NCBI GenBank assembly: GCA_902770635.1
Contig: CACXTX010000008.1
Location: forward strand, 1 to 64,000
Direction: 5' to 3'
DNA length: 64,000 bases
Origin: an uncultured Prevotellaceae bacterium
GTDB taxonomy: Bacteria; Bacteroidota; Bacteroidia; Bacteroidales; Bacteroidaceae
Position 1 is the stretch's first letter. Each line of letters begins with the position of its first letter. This document shows, piece by piece, positions 8,241 to 16,486 of this stretch. Below the pieces are notes generated by a model. That model worked only from the letters and a program-made list of their open reading frames with translations, did no database searches and was not told where the DNA came from. A program made the position numbers and the translations under genes.

Positions 8241-9703
8241 ATGCTTATGAAAAAGAATCATTTCTTTACGTACAGTAAGATCTGTACACTGGCTCTCGCC
8301 GGAGCTGGTGCCCTCTTCTTTACTTCGTGCGCCAAGGGAATACGCAGGTGGCTACTATCTCTGCTGACGAAATTACCATCACACCCAGTGCCGACGGTAA
8401 GTCGCAGACTATCACATGGCCTGTTGTAATGGGGGCTGGCGGTTATCGTGTCAGTCTGGTAGACTTAGGCAATATTGAAGAGCCTATCATCAACGACAGT
8501 ATCGTGGACGGTTGTTCTGTTACGGGCAAACGCGAGGAAGATGTCAACTACAAATTGACTGTCCTGCCTCTGGGTAATGTGAAGAAGAACACTACCGACG
8601 CTTCGGCAGCTGCATCTGTGGAATTCTCGACGTTTACCCCAACGTTTAAGACGATTCCTGCAGGCTCTAACCTGAATGAGTGGTTTGCTGCCAATCCCAT
8701 CCCCGACGAGGCAGTTGACGAGATGTTGAACTATGACCTGATAGGAGGTGCTGAGTATATCATCAGCGAAGTGCTTGACTTTGATGCCAAGCGTGTCACG
8801 TTGCGTTCCAATAGCAAGATGGATCACCCTGTGATTACGTTCACTGGCGCAACATCGGGCATTGCGTTTACAGCTCAGTTCAATGCTAAGTATATTGACT
8901 TCGATTGTGCTGGTATGGGTAGTAATGTAGGTGTCTTTGCTTTCAGCAAGAGCTCTACCGTTCCTGCCGCTAACACGATAGATCCAAGTGTCTATAAGTG
9001 GGCTGGCCCGCTGATTTCCGATCCCATTACCATTGTAAACTGTAACTTTGACAATGTCAAGGGTTACTTCTTCTGGGACAATTCTGCGAAGACTTGGGCT
9101 GAAACGGTGCTCGTTGATAACTGTGTCGTTCACCTGACACCAGAGTCAGCTATTGGTGGTGGTGTGTTCTGGACCAACAAAGCAGGACAGATTAACAACC
9201 TCACTGTCACTAATTCTACGTTCTGGGAGTCTGACGACTGCGCAGGCGACTATAAGTATTTCTACCAGGCCGGTATGGCAAAGGGTCCAGATCTCTATGT
9301 GGATGGCTCTCCTGCTGCAGCTGCAGCTACCAACTCTGTCACATACACGAATTCTACCTTCTATCATGTGACGTGGAACGGCAACCAGTGGGGTAACTAC
9401 AACGGTATGCAGTCTAAGACCTATTCTTACTGGACTATGGTTGACTGCATCTTCTATGACTGTTCACCCAGTGGTGTTGCTCGTCGATTCCTGCACGGAC
9501 GTGCCAACCAGCCTCATGCTGTGTTCAACAACAACACGTACATGAAGAATGACGGCACGTTCCAGGATCCGCAGAACTATGACGTCTCTGGTACTATTAT
9601 TGAGGAAGATCCGCAGTTTGCCGATCCTGCCAATGGCAACTTCACCATCAGCGGTCCGACTCAGGTAGCCCGCAAGACTGGTGACCCACGTTGGCTTCCG
9701 TAA
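8241..9703 (+). CDS. Glycan-binding lipoprotein (DUF4957/DUF5123 type), frameshifted near its N-terminus
   Basis: A lipoprotein signal (8241 onward, lipobox FFTSC near residue 30) is in one frame, while the body of the protein (about 455 aa to 9703) is in another. The switch falls at the GGG run near 8336-8339: adding one G would join SCAKG to NTQVATISADEIT. The body starts with a fibronectin-III-like segment (about the first 90 aa), continues with the beta-helix-like region and ends in RKTGDPRWLP, like the gene at 5937-7001. In susC/D operons such proteins bind the glycan at the surface. A GTG at 8327 could start the body alone, but that product would not be exported. Whether this is a real mutation, slippage at the G run or a sequencing error cannot be told here. 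Confidence 0.75.
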
Positions 9704-9741
9704 TCTCATTATGATAGAGTAAACATTAAAGAGAAAAGATT

Positions 9742-12700
9742 ATGAAACACAAGATATTTAGTTTTTGCCTCGGTCTCATGCTGATGTGCTCTGCATCAGC
9801 CTTGGCGCAAAACCAAACCTTTACGGGTACTGTGGTCGATGAACTCGGTGAGCCCGTCATTGGTGCTACGGTGACGGTGGAAGGCACAAAGATAGCCACT
9901 GTCACAGACTTGGATGGTAACTATAAGATTTCAGCACCTGCTGGTGCAAAGGTTGTCATCAGCTATATCGGCTATATGCCACAGACGGTGAAACCTGGTG
10001 GAATGGTAAAGCTGCAGGAAGACAAGCAGACACTGGAGGAAGTGGTAGTAGTAGGTTATGGTACGCAGAAGAAAGCCCACCTGACCGGTTCTGTAGGAAC
10101 GGTTGATATGGATGACGTACAAGACCTGGCTAACGGCAACCTGGCCAGCTCGCTGAGCGGACTGGTAAACGGTATGTCTGTCAGCGGTGGTGACTCCCGT
10201 CCTGGTGAGCCAGCCCGTATCTCTATCCGTGACGTAAGTTCACTGGGTGATGTGGGTTCTACAGCTCAGCAGCCTCTGTTCGTTATCGATGGCTATATCT
10301 ATCCTAACGACGTCAAGGTAGGTAACACTTATCAGAACCTGGGTGCTGAGGCCTTCAACAACCTTGACCCCTCTGAGGTAGAGAGCATTTCTGTGCTGAA
10401 GGATGCTTCGGCAGCAGTATATGGTGCCCGTGCTGCAAACGGTGTTATCTTGGTAACCACCAAGAAAGGTAAGCAGGGTGCTCCCAGCATCAGCTATAGC
10501 GGTAACTTCGGTTTTACCAACGAGGTGTCTCGTCCTAAGATGCTGAGTGCTTATGACTACGGTCGTCTGTACAATGCCGTTACGGCAGCAGACCCCACCA
10601 ATACCAGCCTGAACAAGACGACAGCCCTTTTCCAGGCTGACGAGTTGGAGGCTATGAAGAATCTGAACTACGACCTGTTGGACAAGTACTGGGAGACTGG
10701 TTTCACCATGCGTCACGCTGTGAATGTCAGCGGTGCTACCGATAAGGTTAACTACTTCGGCGGTGTCAGCTACTTCAAGCAGGATGGTAACCTAGGTAAG
10801 CTCGACTACGACCGTTGGAACTATCGTGCAGGTATCGACGTGAAGATTTCTGACTATCTGTCTGCCAACCTGACCGTTAGCGGTGACTATGGCAAGAAGA
10901 ACAAGCCCATGCTGAAGGTGGGTGGTACTTCCGACGAGAAGGACTACAACCTGATGCTGACTCGTCCAGGCTATATTCCCGAGGAGGTTGACGGCTATTA
11001 TATCCCAACCTACGGACCCAGCAACGGTGCCCGTGTACAGAACCAGAACTACTCGTTCATCGTTCTTCAGAACAATGGTGACTATACCCGCACCATGACT
11101 TCTAACCAGAACATCAATGCCAGCTTGAGCTACGACTTCGGCTGGAGCAAGATTCTGAAAGGTTTGAAGTTGAGATTCTCTTATTCGAAGAGTATCAGCA
11201 CAGACAAGAACAACCAGTATGGTTCGAGCTATACGCTCTACCAGATGACTCGTCGCTATGGTAGCGGCAGTCACCTCTATACACCAACAAGTGGCGACGA
11301 TCCTACCTTTGATTATCTGGATCCAAGCAACTTCAATGCGCTGAACCTGAACAATGGTGACATCCTGAGCCGTCAGATGATTCGTACGGACAACTACCAG
11401 ATGAACTTCACGGCCCAGTATCAGCGTAAGTTCGGCAAGCACGACGTCAGCGCCCTGTTCTCAATAGAGAAATCAGAGGCAGAGAGTGAGTTGACCTTAG
11501 CCAGCAAGACGATGCCTTATGAGTTTACTACTGGACAGGACAACTCTGTGAAGAGCGGTAGTGAGGAAGATGCTCAGTTCCGTCGTGCAGAGAGTGGTAC
11601 GCTGTCTTACATCGGACGTATCAACTACGTTTATGCCGACCGCTATCTGTTCGAGTTCCTGCTCCGTTCGGATGCTTCTACTAAGTTTGCTCCCAAGAAC
11701 TACTGGGGAACCTTCCCCGCTATCTCTGCCGGTTGGGTAGTCAGCGAGGAGCCTTGGTTCCAGAACAGCAAAGCCCTGAAGTGGATTGACTTCTTGAAGC
11801 TTCGTGCCAGCTGGGGTCTTACCGGTCGTGATAACCTGACTCCCTGGCAGTGGATGCAGATTTATGCCCAGGATGCCAACCGTGGTGTTGTCTTTGGTGA
11901 GAACAGCGACTCTGGTAGCCGTATCACCATCAACAAGAACAACTCGGCAATCAATCCTGATGTTCACTGGGATAAGTCCTATAAGACAAACATCGGTCTG
12001 GACTTCCAGGTGCTGAACAAGCGTTTGGCTGTTACCCTCGAGTATTACTATGAGAAGAACCGCGAGATGCTGATGAATATTCTGCAGACTGTTCCGGCTA
12101 CTGTTGGTACCCAGAGTGCCTCTACGAACATCGGTGAGATGAACAGCTGGGGTTGGGAGCTTGGCATTACTTGGCGCGACAAGATTGGCAAGGACTTCAA
12201 GTATCGTGTAGGCCTCAATACAGGCTATCATGATAACGAAGTGCTGAACATGGACTGGGCAACACAGTATGTATATCGTCAGATCCGCCCAGGCGGTCGT
12301 ACCGACGTCGGTATGTGGGGTATGCAGTGCATCGGTATGTTCCGTTCGTTCCAGGATATCGAGGAGTTCTTCGAGAAGTACAACATCACCTCTTACATGG
12401 GTATGACTAAGGACAAGGTTCGTCCTGGTATGCTGATTTATAAAGATGTACGCGGAGCCTACGACGAAGCCACTGATACCTATGCAGGTCCTGATGGTGT
12501 TGTAGATCGCGACAACGACCAGGTTTGTCTCTCTAACCGCTCGAATCCTTATGGTATGACGATGAACCTGCATGCCGACTGGAAGGGTATTGCCGTGACT
12601 GCTCAGCTTGGAGCCAGCTGGGGTGGCTACACCACGCTGCCTTCTGCTGCTATCGGTATTCCTTCTACGTCCAATCTCGAGTTCTACAACATGCCTTCGT

Positions 12701-13065
12701 TCTGGAATCCCGATAACATGTATGTTTATCAGGACATCACCGATGGCAGTGGTAATGTAGTCATGAAGCAGAACCGTGAGGCTCAGTATCCTAACCTGGC
12801 TTACGGCATCAACTCTGTTACTTCTAGTTTCTGGCGTGTCAGCGCTGCCACTGTTCGTCTGAGCCGTCTGACTATTGCTTATACCTTGCCTAACAAGTGG
12901 TTCAAGAGTGTAGGTATCAAGAATGTCCGTCTTAACATCACGGGTCAGAACCTGATTAACTTCTACAATCCGTATCCAGACAAGTTCACAAGCCCGATGG
13001 CTGGAACCTTTGGCAACTATCCTACCCTGCGTAAATGGGATGTTGGTGTGAATATGAGCTTCTAA
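9742..13065 (+). CDS. susC: SusC/RagA-type TonB-dependent glycan importer
   Basis: 1107 aa. Signal peptide (residues 1-22), then a carboxypeptidase-regulatory-like domain (about 25-105: FTGTVVDELGEPVIGATV and VTDLDGNYKISAP), a TonB box and linker (EEVVVVGYGTQKKAHLTGSV), a plug (about 120-235, with LKDASAAVYGARAANGVILV) and a 22-strand-type barrel ending in aromatic Phe (VGVNMSF). This is the standard SusC architecture: the pore that, with SusD as lid, imports oligosaccharides across the outer membrane using TonB energy. It sits 23 nt upstream of susD. The enzymes across the locus suggest pectic rhamnogalacturonan oligosaccharides as cargo, an inference. Confidence 0.97.
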   Translation: MKHKIFSFCLGLMLMCSASALAQNQTFTGTVVDELGEPVIGATVTVEGTKIATVTDLDGNYKISAPAGAKVVISYIGYMPQTVKPGGMVKLQEDKQTLEEVVVVGYGTQKKAHLTGSVGTVDMDDVQDLANGNLASSLSGLVNGMSVSGGDSRPGEPARISIRDVSSLGDVGSTAQQPLFVIDGYIYPNDVKVGNTYQNLGAEAFNNLDPSEVESISVLKDASAAVYGARAANGVILVTTKKGKQGAPSISYSGNFGFTNEVSRPKMLSAYDYGRLYNAVTAADPTNTSLNKTTALFQADELEAMKNLNYDLLDKYWETGFTMRHAVNVSGATDKVNYFGGVSYFKQDGNLGKLDYDRWNYRAGIDVKISDYLSANLTVSGDYGKKNKPMLKVGGTSDEKDYNLMLTRPGYIPEEVDGYYIPTYGPSNGARVQNQNYSFIVLQNNGDYTRTMTSNQNINASLSYDFGWSKILKGLKLRFSYSKSISTDKNNQYGSSYTLYQMTRRYGSGSHLYTPTSGDDPTFDYLDPSNFNALNLNNGDILSRQMIRTDNYQMNFTAQYQRKFGKHDVSALFSIEKSEAESELTLASKTMPYEFTTGQDNSVKSGSEEDAQFRRAESGTLSYIGRINYVYADRYLFEFLLRSDASTKFAPKNYWGTFPAISAGWVVSEEPWFQNSKALKWIDFLKLRASWGLTGRDNLTPWQWMQIYAQDANRGVVFGENSDSGSRITINKNNSAINPDVHWDKSYKTNIGLDFQVLNKRLAVTLEYYYEKNREMLMNILQTVPATVGTQSASTNIGEMNSWGWELGITWRDKIGKDFKYRVGLNTGYHDNEVLNMDWATQYVYRQIRPGGRTDVGMWGMQCIGMFRSFQDIEEFFEKYNITSYMGMTKDKVRPGMLIYKDVRGAYDEATDTYAGPDGVVDRDNDQVCLSNRSNPYGMTMNLHADWKGIAVTAQLGASWGGYTTLPSAAIGIPSTSNLEFYNMPSFWNPDNMYVYQDITDGSGNVVMKQNREAQYPNLAYGINSVTSSFWRVSAATVRLSRLTIAYTLPNKWFKSVGIKNVRLNITGQNLINFYNPYPDKFTSPMAGTFGNYPTLRKWDVGVNMSF

Positions 13066-13087
13066 TAATAATAGAAAAAAGAAAATT

Positions 13088-15322
13088 ATGAAAGCAATCA
13101 AATATTTCAGTTTCGGCCTTCTGTCGGTTTTCGCCCTGTCTGCTTGTAGCGATAAGTTCCTGGAGGACAAGAAGAACTACGACAATGCGACTACCGATAT
13201 CTACAACTATCTCAGTGGTTGTAACGGCCGTGTTAATGATATCTATGCATGGTGTATGCCTGCCGTAGGTGATTTGACTACGGGTCAGAACTACCTTTCG
13301 GTGGCTGTTGGTGCTGCAGACATTGCTGGTAAGTCCACTGAGGAGTATCATGGTTTCAGTGATTTCGTGAATCCGGAATTTGAACTGACTTCCATGAGCA
13401 CGACAAACAGTGTACCCGACTTCTTCATGGGTAGCAATAACAATATCCAGACTTCAGTCTATGGACGTATCCGCAACATCAACGACTGTATTAAGGGTAT
13501 TCAGGGCGGTTCTATCCCTGAGGAAGACAAGGAGGTGCTGCTGGGTCAGGTTTACTTCTTCCGTGCCTGGTGCTACTATAACCTCGTAAAGTGGTATGGT
13601 GGTGTACCCCTGATTACCGAAGTATTGGAGCCAGTTGAGTCATCCTTCACTCCACGTTCAACCACCAAGGAGACCATCGATTTCATCCTTGATGACCTTG
13701 ATCGTGCAGCTAGCATGCTGGAGGGAAAGGTATGGACAGGTTCAGACTTTGGACGTGTAACCACTGGTACCGCTTTGGCTCTGAAAGGTCGTGTGCTGTT
13801 GCTGTGGGCAAGCCCTCTGTTCAACCGCAAGAACGATGAGAGTCGTTGGAAGACTGCCTATGAAGAGATGAAGAACGACCTGGACGACATCCAGGCTTGT
13901 GGCTATGGTCTCTATTCAACAGGTAACGATGTGAATGGCTCCGACTTTGCCAAGCAATTCCTCGTAGTAAGCGACAATCCCGAGGCTGTCTTCGTTACCC
14001 TGCATAACAATGTAGCTAGCGATGATGGTTTGGACAACCAGAAGAACAACCGTTGGGAGCGCGACATTCGTCCATCCAATACGGGTGGTGGTGGCAAGAA
14101 CGCCGGTCTGGCACTGGTCGAGATGTTCCCCATGGCTGATGGTAAGATGGCAGACCTGAATACGCTCTCTCCTCTTGAGAAGGCTGGCAAGCGCAGCTAT
14201 GCCAATACCTATTCCAAGTTGGAGCGCAGTACTTATGCCTACGATGAGTCTGCTCCCTACCTGAATCGTGACCCACGTTTCTACCGTACATTTGCCTTCC
14301 CTGGCTTCCGTTGGGCTTACAGTGGCGATCCTACTCAGCGCGACGGTCATAATCCTTCGTACGATCAGGGTAAGAACTACGTGGTTTGGAACTATGTATG
14401 GTATGTGGACTTAGATGATGCAGGTAATCCTGAGAGTGGTAACTCCTATGGTGCCGACAACCTTTATACCAGTAAGGTTGGTGTCTATGTACGCAAGAAG
14501 AGCGATGACCTCGACGTCAGTGGTTCTCCCCTCTACAACTACCAGCCATTGGCAAGTAAGGGTGCAGGTCCATTCTTCTCACAGGCTCCCCTTATTGAGT
14601 TGCGCTATACCGAAGTGTTGATGAACCTGGCTGAGGCTGCTTGTATGGCAGGTCACATGGACGAGGCTGTAGCAATCCTTCAGCAGATTCGTGCTCGTGT
14701 AGGTTACAAAGCAGAGAACAACTATGGCTTGCAGGCTAATCTGACCAGTGATCAGGCTGCTTGTATGAGTGCTATCCTCTATGAGCGTCAGATAGAGTTT
14801 GCCTACGAGGGCAAGCGCTTCGACGATATGCGTCGTTGGATGCTCTTCGACGGTGGTGCACAGCAGCCCGCAGGTGCTCCTGCCTCTTGGACATTGACAG
14901 GATGGGGTGGAAACACTTGCACATGGCTCGGTTTCACACCAATGAATGGTCAGCGTCGTGAGCGCGTAGAGTTCCGTACTGCCAATCAGTTTGGTGCAGG
15001 TACTGCCTATTGGGATGGTGACCCGCTGGTAAAAGCTGGCGTAGAGCGTCCCGCAGGTGTGGACTTCCGTCAGGCTGACATCCAAACTCAGCTCACCACA
15101 TTGAAGACGTGGTACAACACCAATCTTGTGCCCCAATATAAGACAGGTGATGGTTATGATTCTCAGCACAATCTGGAGTACATCAATTTCCGTCCTAAGT
15201 ACTACTTCCTGGGTTTGAACAGTGGTGCACAGAACAGCAATAAGGGTCTGCCCCAGACTATCGGCTGGGAAGACTATAACAACAGTGGTGCCCCTGGTAC
15301 CTTCGACCCCTTGGCTGAGTAA
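13088..15322 (+). CDS. susD: SusD/RagB-family glycan-binding lipoprotein
   Basis: 744 aa, longer than the usual 500-650. The lipobox FALSACSDKFLED near residue 19 is typical of SusD. The tetratricopeptide-like core shows family signatures (LLGQVYFFRAWCYYNLVKWYGGVPLITE around residue 155, LALKGRVLLLWASPLFN, and the C-terminal LIELRYTEVLMNLAEAACMAG and YERQIEFAYEGKRFDDMRRWM). SusD caps the SusC pore and captures glycans at the surface. The extra length is mainly in the C-terminal third (PASWTLTGWGGNTCTWLGF to the end), where a further surface loop or binding patch could sit. It is the last gene of the operon and ends at a bidirectional terminator. Confidence 0.96.
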   Translation: MKAIKYFSFGLLSVFALSACSDKFLEDKKNYDNATTDIYNYLSGCNGRVNDIYAWCMPAVGDLTTGQNYLSVAVGAADIAGKSTEEYHGFSDFVNPEFELTSMSTTNSVPDFFMGSNNNIQTSVYGRIRNINDCIKGIQGGSIPEEDKEVLLGQVYFFRAWCYYNLVKWYGGVPLITEVLEPVESSFTPRSTTKETIDFILDDLDRAASMLEGKVWTGSDFGRVTTGTALALKGRVLLLWASPLFNRKNDESRWKTAYEEMKNDLDDIQACGYGLYSTGNDVNGSDFAKQFLVVSDNPEAVFVTLHNNVASDDGLDNQKNNRWERDIRPSNTGGGGKNAGLALVEMFPMADGKMADLNTLSPLEKAGKRSYANTYSKLERSTYAYDESAPYLNRDPRFYRTFAFPGFRWAYSGDPTQRDGHNPSYDQGKNYVVWNYVWYVDLDDAGNPESGNSYGADNLYTSKVGVYVRKKSDDLDVSGSPLYNYQPLASKGAGPFFSQAPLIELRYTEVLMNLAEAACMAGHMDEAVAILQQIRARVGYKAENNYGLQANLTSDQAACMSAILYERQIEFAYEGKRFDDMRRWMLFDGGAQQPAGAPASWTLTGWGGNTCTWLGFTPMNGQRRERVEFRTANQFGAGTAYWDGDPLVKAGVERPAGVDFRQADIQTQLTTLKTWYNTNLVPQYKTGDGYDSQHNLEYINFRPKYYFLGLNSGAQNSNKGLPQTIGWEDYNNSGAPGTFDPLAE

Positions 15323-15328
15323 TTATTA

Positions 15329-16474
15329 TTAAAGATATTTCTTAAAAAAGTCCAGCACGTGTTGCTGGACTTTTTTATTGCAGCTGTGTGGCATGTCCCA
15401 TAGTTCTGTCTCCAGCTTGTCATCAGCTTTTTGCGACTTCCAGGTGTCGTGCATCGTCTGGAAGGCTTTCTCAACACCTGCCACGGGGAAGAGCTTGTCC
15501 TGTGAGCCGTTGATGAAAAGCATGGGTTTGGGACAAGCTATACTGGCTATATGTGGATAATCGAGCCAGCGACGAAGACCGGGGAAACAATTGGCAAAGC
15601 CACCATTCTCTGTACGACTGTACTTAAAGGACATCTGTTCATCGGTGGTTACCATCCAACAGATGGCCGTACCCACCTTGATGCGGTCGCTCAAGGCAGC
15701 AAGCATCCAGGCGCGATAGGCACCCATAGACCATCCTGTACAGCCTATGCGTCGGGCATCCACCTCGGGCATCTGTGCCAGGTATTCCGTGCCTGCAATA
15801 TCGTCGTAGGTCATCCAAGCTGAAAGGTCGATGCCATACATCATCATGTTGCCGGCTATCATGTCGTAGCGGTCGCGGCGAGGCCCTTCTTTCTGTCCCC
15901 GTTCGCCCCACATCGGCGCATCGGCAGAGAATACCACGTAGCCGTTTTTAGCCAGATAGTCGCCAAAGTACTGCCCCTCGTAGCCCTTCAGCCACTCGTC
16001 GGCATCCTTGATGACCGTAGAGTCTTCGCAAGCCAGTGGACGAATCATCTTCTCCTTGCCGATAAAGAGGTGAGCCCCGTGATCGTGCAGAGCGTTAACG
16101 GCAGGGAAAGGGCCTTTACCATCGGGGACGAGCACATAGGCAGGCACCGTATAGTAGCGGCTCAACCGGATTTCTATCTTGCGTGCCTTGTAGCCGTCGC
16201 GCTGTTCCTCATAAAGCACCTTCGCCTCATAGCCGTGAGCAGGAGCGGGTGGGGGAGTGAGCATACAGTCGAAAACCCGCTGTCGAGCCACCTTGCGCCA
16301 TTCATCAAAGTCCTTGATATCGCTATGCCCCCATGCTAACGGATAGTTAAGGTCGGCTAACAGCGAGTCGGCATATACGGGCAGGTTGCGCATGAACTCG
16401 TATTTTTCACGCGTCTGGGAAAGAGCATTCGTGCAGCATAGCAGCAGTCCTGCAATGATAGGAATCATTCTCAT
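15329..16474 (-). CDS. Secreted alpha/beta-hydrolase esterase (dienelactone-hydrolase-like)
   Basis: 381 aa. A signal peptide (LLLCCTNALSQ) is followed by an alpha/beta-hydrolase fold. The nucleophile motif is GCTGWSMGAYRAWM (Ser in G-W-S-M-G), the acid is likely Asp in FINGSQDKLFPV, and the histidine is in WDMPHSCN. The oxyanion-type sequence VNALHDHGAH precedes them. Similar secreted hydrolases in pectin loci act as acetyl or other ester-removing enzymes; that role is inferred here. It is the last gene of the leftward operon starting at 29155 and starts 12 nt after the regulator's stop. Its final codons (KVQQHVLDFFK) overlap the inverted repeat that terminates the convergent susD transcript. 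Confidence 0.85.
   Translation of the reverse strand: MRMIPIIAGLLLCCTNALSQTREKYEFMRNLPVYADSLLADLNYPLAWGHSDIKDFDEWRKVARQRVFDCMLTPPPAPAHGYEAKVLYEEQRDGYKARKIEIRLSRYYTVPAYVLVPDGKGPFPAVNALHDHGAHLFIGKEKMIRPLACEDSTVIKDADEWLKGYEGQYFGDYLAKNGYVVFSADAPMWGERGQKEGPRRDRYDMIAGNMMMYGIDLSAWMTYDDIAGTEYLAQMPEVDARRIGCTGWSMGAYRAWMLAALSDRIKVGTAICWMVTTDEQMSFKYSRTENGGFANCFPGLRRWLDYPHIASIACPKPMLFINGSQDKLFPVAGVEKAFQTMHDTWKSQKADDKLETELWDMPHSCNKKVQQHVLDFFKKYL
15344..15376. terminator. Bidirectional terminator inside the 3' end of the esterase gene
   Basis: A6-GTCCAGCA, loop CGTGT, TGCTGGAC-T6. The stem is perfect, and A/T tracts on both sides allow termination in either direction. It stops the susD transcript and lies within the last 16 codons of the convergent esterase gene. 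Confidence 0.85.
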
Positions 16475-16486
16475 GGAAGTTTGTCT

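Noticed and set aside
8327..9703. GTG start of the glycan-binding protein as an independent gene
   Set aside because: It would lack any export signal, while an ideal lipobox sits directly upstream in another frame; a frameshift explains it better.
11497..13170. Long open frame (557 aa) antisense to susC
   Set aside because: It lies wholly inside a strongly coding gene, has no domain or signal, and reflects codon bias of the opposite strand.
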